64,000 nt of DNA from the NCBI GenBank assembly GCA_963833835.1, contig CAWHZI010000001.1, forward strand, positions 392,450-456,449, given 5' to 3'. The DNA comes from Bog-532 sp963833835. GTDB taxonomy: Bacteria > Actinomycetota > Actinomycetes > Streptosporangiales > Streptosporangiaceae. The notes below the pieces were generated by a model. The model saw only the letters and a program-made list of their open reading frames with translations, was not told where the DNA came from and did not search any database. A program made the translations under genes and the position numbers. This document shows positions 50,196-58,322 of this stretch, piece by piece; positions within the stretch are counted from its first letter, which is position 1; each line of letters starts with the position of its first letter.

Positions 50196-50207
50196 TACGG
50201 TGGGATT
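50196..50207 (+). promoter_or_regulatory. -10 element of leaderless GAF-LuxR gene
   Basis: TACGGT (50196-50201) ends six bases before the ATG at 50208. Confidence 0.55.
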
Positions 50208-51254
50208 ATGCCGCCCGAACTCCTCCAGCGCCGGGTGGACGCGCTCATCGAGCGCTGCTACGACGGCCTGGACGCCGCCACGCTCCGCCGCGAGGTCGCC
50301 GCCCGCCTGAAGGCGGTAGCCGGGGTCGATGCCGCGTTCATCGCCACCGTAGACCCGGCGACACTGCTGTTCACCTCGGCGATCAGCGAGGAACCGCTCA
50401 TCGAGGCGGCGCCTGCCTTCCTGGCCAACGAGCTCGGCGGGCGTGACGTCAACCGGTTCACCGACCTGGCCGCCGCACGGCACCCGGTCCGGACGCTTGA
50501 TCAGGCCACCAGCGGCGACCGGGACAGCAGCATCCGGCATGCAGCCATCATGCGGCCGCTGGGCCTCGGTGACGAACTGCGAGTGGCGCTGCGGACCAGG
50601 CAGGCGTGCTGGGGAATGATGTGCCTGCACCGGCAGGCCGGCGCCACCGGGTTCTCCCCACGCGACCGCGACATCGTCACCAGGATTGCCCCGCACGTGG
50701 CTGAGGGTCTCCGCCGGGCCCTGCTGGCCGGGCAAGCGCGGGATCCCCATCACCCTGCGCTGGGGCACGGGGTGGTCATCCTCGACGCATCCGGCTCGGT
50801 CACATCCCTGAACGACGCCGCGGAGCGCTGGCTGGCACAAATCCCCGAAAGCGACTGGCCAAGTTCATGCCAGCTGCCGCTGCCCCTGCTCGCCGCGGCT
50901 GGCCACGCCGGGGAGCACCCGGCACCCGCCGTGCGGCTGCGCACCGTCCGCGGGGACTGGCTGTCCGTCCACGCCTCACCGCTGCACGGCGGCAGCCAGC
51001 AGTCCACCGTCATAATCCTCGAGGAGCCGGGGCCCGGCGAACTAACGTCCCTGATCCTGGCCAGCCACAGCGTGACCGGCGCCCAAGCCCGGGTGGTCGC
51101 ACTGGTACTGCGGGGATACTCCACCAAGCAGATCGCCGGCCAGCTGGCCATCAGCCAGTACACCATCCAGGAGCATCTGCGCGCGGTCTTCGACAAACTC
51201 GGCGTCCGCAGCCGCCAGGAACTAGCCGCCGCCCTCATGCGGCCCAGCCGCTAA
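50208..51254 (+). CDS. GAF/PAS-like LuxR-type regulator
   Basis: The 348-residue protein has an N-terminal GAF-like domain (GVDAAFIATVDPATLLFTSA, WGMMCLHRQAGATGFSPRDR) and a short PAS-like segment (VVILDASGSVTSLNDAAERW). The C-terminal LuxR helix-turn-helix is VTGAQARVVALVLRGYSTKQ with YTIQEHLRAVFDKLGVRSR. It probably senses a small ligand. It is the last intact gene before the second tRNA fragment. Confidence 0.85.
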   Translation: MPPELLQRRVDALIERCYDGLDAATLRREVAARLKAVAGVDAAFIATVDPATLLFTSAISEEPLIEAAPAFLANELGGRDVNRFTDLAAARHPVRTLDQATSGDRDSSIRHAAIMRPLGLGDELRVALRTRQACWGMMCLHRQAGATGFSPRDRDIVTRIAPHVAEGLRRALLAGQARDPHHPALGHGVVILDASGSVTSLNDAAERWLAQIPESDWPSSCQLPLPLLAAAGHAGEHPAPAVRLRTVRGDWLSVHASPLHGGSQQSTVIILEEPGPGELTSLILASHSVTGAQARVVALVLRGYSTKQIAGQLAISQYTIQEHLRAVFDKLGVRSRQELAAALMRPSR

Positions 51255-51356
51255 ACCGGGGCCGCCGTGTGGGCGAACTTCCTCATCTGGCTCCCCTCTG
51301 TGTCAAGAGGGCGGGCTGGGCGGCGGGCGTAGGGTCGTGGGTGGCGGGCTGCCGCA

Positions 51357-51530
51357 CGGGACTTCGCCGATGTGTACGTCCTCGCGCACCGGTTCGGCAA
51401 GGACATCTTGCTCGGACGAGCCACCCAGATTGACGCGAGCTTCGGTGCCGACGTCCTCGCCGGCATGATCGCCACACCCGACCGATTCACGGACAACGAG
51501 ATCCCTGCCGGATCAGCTGACAGTCCGCTA
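51357..51530 (+). pseudogene. possible AbiEii-type nucleotidyltransferase toxin remnant
   Basis: A frame reads RDFADVYVLAHRFGKDILLG, RATQIDASFGADVLAGMIAT and PDRFTDNEIPAG. This resembles the C-terminal part of AbiEii/AbiGii nucleotidyltransferase toxins (RD-x-DVY and DRF-x-DDE patterns). No start or N-terminal catalytic part precedes it, and it runs out before the att site. Assignment is from memory of the family. Confidence 0.45.
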
Positions 51531-51587
51531 CCAGGCATCTGGTGGCCTGTTAATGGCACGACAGCCGGTCAGGCCCCCAGAACTACC

Positions 51588-51627
51588 AAAGGCCCAGCGC
51601 TCAGGAAACTCTCTGGCCTGGGCCTTT
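51588..51627. terminator. hairpin next to the second tRNA fragment
   Basis: AAAGGCCCAG and CTGGGCCTTT pair perfectly over 10 bp around a 20-base loop. Shorter versions of this flank (AAAGGC...CTGAGC or CTGACC) precede the other fragments at 57437 and 63114. It may be the original tRNA terminator carried with the 3' end. Confidence 0.6.
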
Positions 51628-51633
51628 ACGCTG

Positions 51634-51673
51634 GAGCGGGTGACGGGAATCGAACCCGCACTGTCAGCTTGGG
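51634..51673 (-). repeat. tRNA-Gly 3' fragment (att site, second)
   Basis: Forty bases are identical to the tRNA-Gly(CCC) 3' half, ending within the anticodon loop, where an extra G is present. It separates segment A from segment B. Confidence 0.85.
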
Positions 51674-51848
51674 GAAGTCATAGCCTGTGTAAGCGGGTGA
51701 CTTGCGGGGACGCTGACCTGTGTTTGAGCAGGAGCGTCCTCGTGAGTGCCCGCGAGGCACCGTAATCGGCCGTCGTTACGGGCACGCAGCGGGCACGGGA
51801 CTCTCAGCTGGAAACGTCGGCCATCGCGGTGATGCACCGCAGCCGAAC
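51674..51848. other. att-flanking arm shared with 57507-57625
   Basis: About 125 bases after the fragment are homologous to those after the third fragment. Shared blocks are AAGTCA(T/C)AGCC, GCGGGGACGCTGACCTG, GTGAG(T/C)GCCCGCG and a GGGCA(C/T)G repeat. This suggests the elements share an attP arm. It contains no gene. Confidence 0.6.
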
Positions 51849-52595
51849 TCAGTCGCGCGAGTTGCCGTCGTGCTGTTGCTGCTCGCCTAGAAGCTCGCCC
51901 GTTTCGGTCAGGTGCCGGGCGACCTCGGCGAGCTTGACGTTGACGGCCTGCGACGCCCGCGCGAGGGTGGCGAACGCGGCGTCACCGCTGACCCGGTACC
52001 GCTCCATGAGAATGCCCTTGGCCTGGCCGATCATGTCCCGCCTGCCGATGGCCTCACGAAGCTGATCTGCTCGCTGTGCTTCGTGCAGCGCCAGCGCGGC
52101 CAGCGTGGCGAACAAGCTGATGAGCCGCGTGTCCCCTGGACTGAATGCCTCGGCCTGAGGCGAGTAAAGGGTGAGCGCGCCGAGGTTGCGCTCATTGATC
52201 CACAGCGGCATGCACAGCAGGCTGCGCACGCCGCACGCCCGCGCCGTGGCGCAGAACTGCGGCCAGCGGATGTCGTCGCTGGTATCAGTCACCTGGACCA
52301 GCGCCTGTTTGCGGGCTGCTTCGACACATGGCCCGTCCCCCGTTTCCTGCTGCTTGAGATCGAGAACCTGTGGCGCATGCCCGGTCGTGGCCTGAGGCAC
52401 CAGTTTCCCGCCGGTGAACAAAATGATTCCGGCGTCCTGGGCTGCGGGATGGGCCGCAGCGGCGTTGGCCACGATCACGTCCAGCGTGGGCTGGAGGCGA
52501 GCGTCCTCGATGTGCAGCGCGCGGGCGAGAACGTCGATGGCGGTGACCGCCTCGGTCACGGCTTCGGCCACGCCCTGTGGCTCATGAATACTCAT
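51849..52595 (-). CDS. GAF-ANTAR regulator
   Basis: The 248-residue protein has GGGAGG six bases before ATG 52595. The GAF domain spans about residues 30-175 (GDGPCVEAARKQALVQVTDT, LLCMPLWINERNLGALTLYS). The ANTAR domain follows (LREAIGRRDMIGQAKGILME, RYRVSGDAAFATLARASQAV), which binds two-hairpin RNA to stop transcription termination. Such one-component GAF-ANTAR proteins are common in Actinobacteria. Confidence 0.9.
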   Translation of the reverse strand: MSIHEPQGVAEAVTEAVTAIDVLARALHIEDARLQPTLDVIVANAAAAHPAAQDAGIILFTGGKLVPQATTGHAPQVLDLKQQETGDGPCVEAARKQALVQVTDTSDDIRWPQFCATARACGVRSLLCMPLWINERNLGALTLYSPQAEAFSPGDTRLISLFATLAALALHEAQRADQLREAIGRRDMIGQAKGILMERYRVSGDAAFATLARASQAVNVKLAEVARHLTETGELLGEQQQHDGNSRD

Positions 52596-52789
52596 CAGAT
52601 CCTCCCGTTCCCGCTGATGCGCACGTCCTTCGTTTTCCTGAGGGCAAAAATCTAGCTCAGCCCAGCATGACTGCGGCCGTCATGGGCAGCGAGGGGTCCG
52701 GGTCAAGCCAGTGGCCCTCAAGTGCCCCCGGGGGATGAGCCGGCGTGAACGCTGGCCCAACCGCGGGTCCGGACAATGAGGAGCCACTC

Positions 52790-53689
52790 ATGTTCCGTCA
52801 CACTGATTACCTGCAGTTCGACGCGCAGCCCGAGAAGCCCGACCCGGTGTACGCGCACAAGCTGCAGGAACTGATCGGCGGCGCGTTCGGCGAAATGACC
52901 GTCACCATGCAGTACCTGTTCCAGGGCTGGACCTGCCGGATGCCCGGCAAGTACAAGGACCTGATCATGGACGTGGCCACCGAGGAGATCGGTCACGTGG
53001 AGATGATCGCGACCATGGTGGCCCGGCTGCTGGAAGGCGCCCCGGCCACGGCCACCACCAAGGCCGCCGCGGCGGACCCGGTGGTCGGCGCGGTCCTGGG
53101 GGGCATGGACCCGCAGCAGGCGATCGTGGCCGGCGGCGGGCCGCTGCTGGCCGACAGCAACGGCTACCCGTGGAACGGCCGCTACATCGTGGCCAGCGGC
53201 AACCTGCTGGCCGACTTCCGGGCCAATGTCGCGGCCGAGGCCCAGGGCCGGCTGCAGACCGCCCGGCTGTATGAGATGACCGACGACCCGGGCGTGAAGA
53301 ACATGCTCAAGTTCAACCTGGCCCGCGACACTCTGCACCAGAACATCTGGCTCAAGGCCATCGAGGAACTGCAGGCCGACGGCCTGGAGACCACGGTCGC
53401 GCCGAACGCCTTGTTCGATGAGGAGTACGCCGAGCACGCCACCTCGGTCTGGCACCTGTCCGACGGGACCGAGGGCGCCACCGGCGGCTGGGCCTCCGGG
53501 CCGCAGCCCGACGGCCAGCACGAGTTCGGCTACCTGCTCGACCCCGAACCCCTCGGCGACATGGCCTCGGTGCCGGCGCCTGACCCCAAGCTGTTCGCCA
53601 CCTACGACGGCAGCATGGGCAAGCCCAAGGGACCCAAGCTTGGCACCGAAACTGGCCCGGTAGGCAAGCTCAAGGACAAGCTGACCTGA
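52790..53689 (+). CDS. manganese catalase
   Basis: The 299-residue protein starts at ATG 52790 behind GAGGAG. The four-helix di-manganese site is clear: LQELIGGAFGEMTVTMQYLF, ATEEIGHVEMIATMV (Glu-Glu-x-x-His), AEAQGRLQTARLYEMTDDPG and FNLARDTLHQNIW. It degrades hydrogen peroxide without haem. It is alone on the plus strand between the ANTAR gene and a strong terminator, in a cassette of stress genes. Confidence 0.93.
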   Translation: MFRHTDYLQFDAQPEKPDPVYAHKLQELIGGAFGEMTVTMQYLFQGWTCRMPGKYKDLIMDVATEEIGHVEMIATMVARLLEGAPATATTKAAAADPVVGAVLGGMDPQQAIVAGGGPLLADSNGYPWNGRYIVASGNLLADFRANVAAEAQGRLQTARLYEMTDDPGVKNMLKFNLARDTLHQNIWLKAIEELQADGLETTVAPNALFDEEYAEHATSVWHLSDGTEGATGGWASGPQPDGQHEFGYLLDPEPLGDMASVPAPDPKLFATYDGSMGKPKGPKLGTETGPVGKLKDKLT

Positions 53690-53707
53690 CCGGAGCGATC
53701 ACTAATG

Positions 53708-53745
53708 GCTGTGGCCGGGCTTCCTGCAGGAATCCCGGCCACAGC
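53708..53745 (+). terminator. terminator-like palindrome after manganese catalase
   Basis: GCTGTGGCCGGG pairs with CCCGGCCACAGC, and the loop TTCCTGCAGGAA is also self-complementary, giving a 38-base near-continuous hairpin 19 bases after the stop. Confidence 0.75.
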
Positions 53746-53861
53746 TGGTTCATCTGATGCGAACTGGTGGTTGTGGTCTCCTCTCCGATAGGTGGATCTG
53801 AACGGTGTCCAAGGTGCAGCGAGTCGGCAGACGAACGGCTTGGGCCGCCGGGTGCGACCGG

Positions 53862-54128
53862 TCAGGCCGGAGGTGAGCGCTGCCGGCGCTGTCCCGGCAC
53901 GGTGACCCGGGCGCTGGTAACGGGGGGATGGGGCTGCGGTTGCCGCCAGCGTGGCGGAGCCGGGGGGCGGCGGTGTGGCGGGACCCGTGGTGGCGCGGGT
54001 GGCGGCGCGGCGGGAGGCTGGCCGAAGGAGGCCGCGATCAGTGCGTCAAACTCCTCGCGCAGCCACTGCGCGTCGGCGTAGATCAGTTCCGCGAATGCCG
54101 TGTCCGCGTCACAAGTGGCCAGGTTCAT
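53862..54128 (-). CDS. small protein with Pro/Arg-rich tail
   Basis: The 88-residue protein is counted from ATG 54128, ten bases after GGAGA. The first 35 residues (MNLATCDADTAFAELIYADA, then QWLREEFDALIAASF) are well-composed and helical. The rest is a Pro/Arg/His-rich tail of low complexity that may vary freely. No known function was recognised. It is divergent from the MerR gene. Confidence 0.6.
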   Translation of the reverse strand: MNLATCDADTAFAELIYADAQWLREEFDALIAASFGQPPAAPPPAPPRVPPHRRPPAPPRWRQPQPHPPVTSARVTVPGQRRQRSPPA

Positions 54129-54211
54129 GCCGATCACTCTCCGGAAACCTGCGCTAGCATCACCAGGTCAATGACCGATACACGTTTTATGTAGCGCGCA
54201 CTGCATGAAGC

Positions 54212-54224
54212 TGTCAAGAATCAT
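54212..54224 (+). promoter_or_regulatory. element shared by the merR and hsp20 promoters
   Basis: TGTCAAGAATCAT here and TGTCAAGTAATCAT at 55501-55514 are near-identical. They precede the MerR gene (54263) and the Hsp20 gene (55578) by 40-65 bases. It may be a half-site for HspR, whose known box is CTTGAGT-N7-ACTCAAG. Confidence 0.4.
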
Positions 54225-54262
54225 TTCGGGAAGATTTGCGGTCGGCTCAGGAGGCGCTCACG

Positions 54263-54595
54263 ATGACCGCCCGGCTCGGTGACCTGGACGACCCGGAGTA
54301 CCCGGCCTACACCACTGGCCGGGCGGCCGAGGTCCTGGGCGTCCAGCAGGCGTTCCTGCGTGCCCTGGATACCGCGGGTGCCGTCACCCCGCAGCGCACG
54401 GCCGGCGGCCGCCGCCGCTACAGCCGTCGGCAGCTCGTCTTTGCCGCCCGGATCAGGGAGCTGTTCGACCAGAACCACACGCTGGCTGCCGCACTGCGGA
54501 TCCTGGCGCTGGAAGACGACCTGGCCAGCGAGCGGGCCCTGACCGCCCGCCTGCACGAACAGATCGCTGGTCAGGACCGGCAGGACGAGCCCTAA
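54263..54595 (+). CDS. MerR-family (HspR-like) regulator
   Basis: The 110-residue protein is counted from ATG 54263. The MerR winged helix is AYTTGRAAEVLGVQQAFLRA, then GGRRRYSRRQLVFAARIREL. A coiled-coil tail but no effector domain follows, as in HspR. It lacks the usual RYYE-like segment, which is replaced by ALDTAGAVTPQR. Its stop overlaps the convergent hspR stop by four bases. Confidence 0.82.
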   Translation: MTARLGDLDDPEYPAYTTGRAAEVLGVQQAFLRALDTAGAVTPQRTAGGRRRYSRRQLVFAARIRELFDQNHTLAAALRILALEDDLASERALTARLHEQIAGQDRQDEP

Positions 54596-54978
54596 CCGAT
54601 GTGACCCCCGGACTCCGCCCCGCCGCCGGCGCGCGGGCGGCTTCGGGGTTTCTGGTTCCGTGCTGCCGGGGCACGCTCGCCAGCAAGTTCGCGCAGCCGG
54701 GCCAGCTCGGCCTGCAACTGGCGCGTTTCCTCTTCCAGCTGCAGGACCCGCCGGATACCGGCCAGGTTCAGCCCGTCGGCGGTCAGCGCGCAGATCTCCT
54801 GGAGCCGGCCGATGTCCCGGCGGGAGTAGCGGCGGCTGCCGCCCACCGTGCGGGCCGGGTCGAGCAGCCCTTCCCGCTCGTAGATCCGCAGCGTCTGCGG
54901 GTGCAGCCCAGCCAGCTCGGCGGCCACGGAGATGCCGAACAAGCCGCGGTCCAGGTCCGCCCACCCGGGGTTCACCAC
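54592..54978 (-). CDS. hspR: HspR-type heat-shock repressor
   Basis: The 128-residue protein has the canonical HspR pattern: FGISVAAELAGLHPQTLRIY, EREGLLDPARTVGGSRRYSR, DIGRLQEICALTADGLNLAG, then a coiled coil and basic tail. HspR represses dnaK/clpB-type operons with DnaK as co-repressor. Here it is co-transcribed with a J-domain protein (start overlapping the previous stop) and faces an hsp20 gene, not dnaK. Confidence 0.88.
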   Translation of the reverse strand: MVNPGWADLDRGLFGISVAAELAGLHPQTLRIYEREGLLDPARTVGGSRRYSRRDIGRLQEICALTADGLNLAGIRRVLQLEEETRQLQAELARLRELAGERAPAARNQKPRSRPRAGGGAESGGHIG

Positions 54979-55433
54979 GGCCAGCCCCGGTCCCCGAAGA
55001 CAACGCGGGCGGCCAGTTCAGCTAGTACGGCCAACTTGACCTCCGCCTCGGCTGCCTCGTCCAATCCCGGTGCCTGAGGCGGGACTTCAACCCAAATCGG
55101 TCCCGCCCACAGCGGTGGCGAGGCGGTCATCCGGGCCGTCGGCATCATGACGGCCGGCTCCGGCGGCCGGGATACGGGAGCCGGGGTCTTCCCGTCGGCG
55201 AGCGCCCGGTCGTAGGCAGCGCGGCGGGCTGGGTCGCCGAGGACATGCCAGGCCCCGGCCAGAGCGCGAAACCGGGCCGGCGCGGCGGCATCGCCCGGCC
55301 TGGAATCGGGATGCTCAGCACGCGCCCGGCGCCGCCAGGCCTGCGCGATGTCCTCCCGGGGAGCACCGCGGGTCACCCCTAGCAGCTGGTACAGATCCGG
55401 GCCCGGGCCACCGGGATCTGTAGTGCCCGCCAT
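54972..55433 (-). CDS. J-domain (DnaJ/CbpA-like) protein
   Basis: The 153-residue protein is counted from ATG 55433; GTG 55439 is an alternative. The J domain is near the N-terminus: LYQLLGVTRGAPREDIAQAW, RRRARAEHPDSRPG with the HPD motif, DPARRAAYDRAL. A short C-terminal region follows without the Gly/Phe and zinc domains. It should stimulate DnaK ATPase. The stop overlaps the hspR start by seven bases. Confidence 0.85.
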   Translation of the reverse strand: MAGTTDPGGPGPDLYQLLGVTRGAPREDIAQAWRRRARAEHPDSRPGDAAAPARFRALAGAWHVLGDPARRAAYDRALADGKTPAPVSRPPEPAVMMPTARMTASPPLWAGPIWVEVPPQAPGLDEAAEAEVKLAVLAELAARVVFGDRGWPW

Positions 55434-55577
55434 CGCCACCTTCTTTCGCTAAGCACGGAGAATCTCTTCTCTGACTCAATGAAAAATCTTAGTCGGCTCT
55501 TGTCAAGTAATCATCGTCCATGCTATCTAGATGGCGTGAGCGTGACATACACCGATCTGGCGAAGGAGGCACCCATC

Positions 55578-56000
55578 ATGCTCATGCGCACCGACCCGTT
55601 CCGCGAACTGGACCGGCTCACCCAGCAGGTGCTCGGCACTGCCGCTCGTCCCGCCGCGATGCCCATGGACGCCTACCGGAAAGGCGACAGCTTCTACGTC
55701 CACTTCGACCTGCCCGGCATCGATCCTGGGTCCATCGACCTGACCGTCGAGCAGAACGTGCTGACCGTCCGCGCCGAACGCGTCCCGGCAAGGAATGACG
55801 GGGCCGAGATGATCGTCGCCGAACGGCCCTACGGCACCTTCACCCGGCAGGTCTTCCTCGGCGAGACCCTCGACGCCGAAAAGATCGCTGCCGACTACGC
55901 CGCCGGCGTGCTGACCCTGACCATCCCGGTCCACGAGGCGGCCAAGCCCCGCAGCATCCAGGTCACCAGCAGCGACCACAAGCAAGCCGTCACCGCATAG
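55578..56000 (+). CDS. Hsp20 (alpha-crystallin) small heat-shock protein
   Basis: The protein is 140 residues from ATG 55578, nine bases after GGAGG. It shows DPFRELDRLTQQVLGTA, an alpha-crystallin core (DSFYVHFDLPGIDPGSIDLT, RPYGTFTRQVFLGETLD, ADYAAGVLTLTIPV) and a C-terminal tail lacking a clear IxI motif. It is an ATP-independent holdase. The 138-base divergent region to the J-domain gene contains ACTCAA/CTTAGT and CTTGTCAAG, possible HspR half-sites. Confidence 0.92.
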   Translation: MLMRTDPFRELDRLTQQVLGTAARPAAMPMDAYRKGDSFYVHFDLPGIDPGSIDLTVEQNVLTVRAERVPARNDGAEMIVAERPYGTFTRQVFLGETLDAEKIAADYAAGVLTLTIPVHEAAKPRSIQVTSSDHKQAVTA

Positions 56001-56159
56001 TCCCCATCCGTAGCATCGGGGCCGGGGCGCCGACCTAATGCCCCGGCCCCGATGCCCAGGCTTGGCCGAGTTCAGCGCCGATCGCCACCGAAGGCGGCTC
56101 CGCCCCGGTCGAGGGCGGGCCGTCGGTCGCCGTTACAACCCGCGGCGGAGCATGTGGTC

Positions 56160-56948
56160 CTACCGCTTGAAATCCATCTCCTGCAGACGGGTCTGCACGG
56201 TCCGGCCGCTCTCCCAGGAGTTGGCGCCCGGAACCACCTGCGGGGTCGGGATGTCAGCCCGGTGCTGCCGCTTGTGCGCGATGGAGACACCCAGCCTGCG
56301 GTCACGGTCCTGGACCAGCGCCTCGTTGATCTGCCCGTCCTCGGTCAGGCCCATCATCAGTTGCGGGATCCCGTAGGGAAAGTCGTCCCGGTCGTACTGC
56401 CAGGTGTGGAACGTCTTCCCGTAGGTCGTCACCAGGTCGCTGAAGTAGGCGTGCTCGGCCAGATCGGGGATTCCCGGGGCGACCAACTCGCCGGATTTCA
56501 CCTCGTAGTGGTGGCTGTGCCACAGCCGCTTCTCGTCGTCCGGGAGGCCGCAGAAGCGCTCCTCGCTGACGATGTACTCAATCCCGATCAGGCGCGCATC
56601 GGGCGCGTTGCGGTCGAAGATCACGCACTGGTGCAGGTCGTGGCGCAAATGAATGCAGAAATGGGACGCCTCCACCTGCCGGCCCATCTCGTCGGCGTAC
56701 ATATGGAAGCCGTTGAGATAGGTGCTCATCGCGTCGACCGGATACTTCGTCTGGATAGCGCCGGAGGCCAGGTCAAGAAGGCGATGCTTGAGCGGATGCC
56801 CTTTACCGACTTTGGCTTGTGTCACCACCTTGCGGCCGAACATCACCCCAACCGCAGTCGTCACCCCGGCGGCGGCACCGATAGCAATAGACCCGGCCAG
56901 CTCCCGTCCGGACCGACCTGAGCGGGATTTGCTGGATGTGAATACCAT
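56160..56948 (-). CDS. DUF1264 (oil-body-associated protein, OBAP-like) family
   Basis: The 262-residue protein has family motifs that match plant and fungal OBAP/DUF1264: HFCIHLRHDLHQCVIFD, ARLIGIEYIVSEERFCGLPD, WHSHHYEVKSGELVAPG, TYGKTFHTWQYDRDDFPYGI and PQLMMGLTEDGQI. An N-terminal hydrophobic stretch (GSIAIGAAAGVTTAVGVMFG) could anchor it. The bacterial function is unknown; plant members stabilise seed oil bodies under desiccation. It is the last gene of the stress cassette. Confidence 0.85.
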   Translation of the reverse strand: MVFTSSKSRSGRSGRELAGSIAIGAAAGVTTAVGVMFGRKVVTQAKVGKGHPLKHRLLDLASGAIQTKYPVDAMSTYLNGFHMYADEMGRQVEASHFCIHLRHDLHQCVIFDRNAPDARLIGIEYIVSEERFCGLPDDEKRLWHSHHYEVKSGELVAPGIPDLAEHAYFSDLVTTYGKTFHTWQYDRDDFPYGIPQLMMGLTEDGQINEALVQDRDRRLGVSIAHKRQHRADIPTPQVVPGANSWESGRTVQTRLQEMDFKR

Positions 56949-57039
56949 TCGCGCGGCCTACCCGGACTCGGACAGCCAAACCGTCTTGTGGCGAGCCGGA
57001 CATGACGCCCTACGAACTGCTATGTCGCATGATCACGAA

Positions 57040-57463
57040 GTGTCGATGGATTACTGAGCAAGCCACTGAAAAGAGCAGCTGAGCGTATTGACCCCAGACG
57101 TTGGTGACGGCGCCATCGCTGGATGGTCTCGGGCAGACGCTGTTGTAGCAGCTGAGTTATCTCGGCACTTTGGCACCTTGCGCTGATCTCCTCCTCCAAC
57201 CAAGTAATCCCTGATCACGGACATGTCCAGTCAAGGCTTGGCCGATTCATGGCCTGACGGGACACCGCGCAGCGAGCAGATTGACTCGTGGCGTAGTAAG
57301 CCGACGTAGGAGCTTCACAACTCTCCTGCGCCTCACTCAGAAGACCGCCAATTGGCTGTACGCCGCTGGCCGGAGTCCCGAGATCGGGCACGAACGGGCA
57401 CGGAAACGCGGGGAGAACTCCGCCTCAGTGAGCGAAAAGGCTCTCTGAGCTGCATTTACACTG
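57040..57463. repeat. diverged copy of 62730-63143, left flank of the third att site
   Basis: About 400 bases are alignable with 62730-63143 over their whole length. Shared blocks are AGCTGAG(C/T)GTATTGACC, CATCGCTGG(A/G)TGGTCTCGGGC, CTGATCACGG/CTGATCACAG, CATGGCCTGA, ACCGCGCAGCG and GAGATCGGGCACGAACGGGCACGG. Stops interrupt most frames. It may be a decayed gene or a conserved element end. I see no intact gene here. Confidence 0.65.
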
Positions 57464-57506
57464 GAGCGGGTGACGGGAATCGAACCCGCACTGTCAGCTT
57501 GGGAAG
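57464..57506 (-). repeat. tRNA-Gly 3' fragment (att site, third)
   Basis: Forty-three bases are identical to the tRNA-Gly(CCC) 3' half including the anticodon loop. It separates segments B and C. The arm to its right (57507-57625) matches 51674-51800. Confidence 0.85.
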
Positions 57507-57642
57507 TCACAGCCGGCCTTCGTGTGCGGCCTGCGGGGACGCTGACCTGCGGCAAGGCGGCGGAGTTCCGGTGAGCGCCCGCGGGTTACCGCTGTAGACC
57601 GACCCGACGGGCATGTAGCGGGCACGTCGCGGCGATGCGGCC

Positions 57643-58317
57643 TCAATGCAGGCCAGCTGATCGCGGTGGACGCCTGTTCCTGGTGGAGAAGTCTGACCGG
57701 GCCGGTGTGAGCTGCCGTCCGGGTCGAGGGCGGGCTGTCCACGACAGCCATACCGCGGTCAGCAGGTACCAGACCGCCCCGCCCGCCGAGTACTGGGCCA
57801 GCACGGCCAGGCCTGCTGACGACGATCCGGTCCAGCTCACGAACGTTGTCCCAGCGAACACCGAGCCTGCGCCACTGATGATCATGAGCCACTGTCCGCT
57901 CAGCACCCGCTGCCGGCGCGCAGCCAGGAAGATCATCACTGCGCCGGTGCCGATGGCCCAGACACCGAAGATGGTGATCGCGTCAGCCAGGTTGGACTGG
58001 AGAGCGACCAGGACGGCGAGTGCCGCGGCCAGATCGGCGGCCAGGTTGAGATGCTGCGGCCACCCGGCCACGATCGGGCCTGAGCGTAGGTCGAAGAGCG
58101 TGGCGATGCCGTCCGAGACTGGATAGATGACCAGCAGGACCCCACCGAGGAGGCCTACCGTCCCTTCCCCGGTCCGGGCCACGGCTAGCGAGAAAACCAA
58201 AGCCACCCAGAATGCCGAGAAACCAGCACGGAAAAGATAGAGGTCGCGCAGCGTCCGCGTCGACCGGATGGCTGCTTTCTCCCGCGTGCTGATTGTGTCC
58301 GCCGCCGGACCGGCCAT
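57643..58317 (-). CDS. DUF308-like membrane protein
   Basis: The 224-residue protein has about six helices: LYLFRAGFSAFWVALVF, GLLGGVLLVIYPVSDGIATL, LNLAADLAAALAVLVAL and TIFGVWAIGTGAVMIFLAAR. It resembles the HdeD/DUF308 group. It starts five bases after the MMPL stop, so the two form an operon. Confidence 0.75.
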   Translation of the reverse strand: MAGPAADTISTREKAAIRSTRTLRDLYLFRAGFSAFWVALVFSLAVARTGEGTVGLLGGVLLVIYPVSDGIATLFDLRSGPIVAGWPQHLNLAADLAAALAVLVALQSNLADAITIFGVWAIGTGAVMIFLAARRQRVLSGQWLMIISGAGSVFAGTTFVSWTGSSSAGLAVLAQYSAGGAVWYLLTAVWLSWTARPRPGRQLTPARSDFSTRNRRPPRSAGLH

Positions 58318-58322
58318 GGGGG

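Noticed and set aside
56038..56376. Plus-strand frame after hsp20
   Set aside because: It overlaps the DUF1264 gene in antisense; its Arg/Cys-rich sequence has no recognisable domain.
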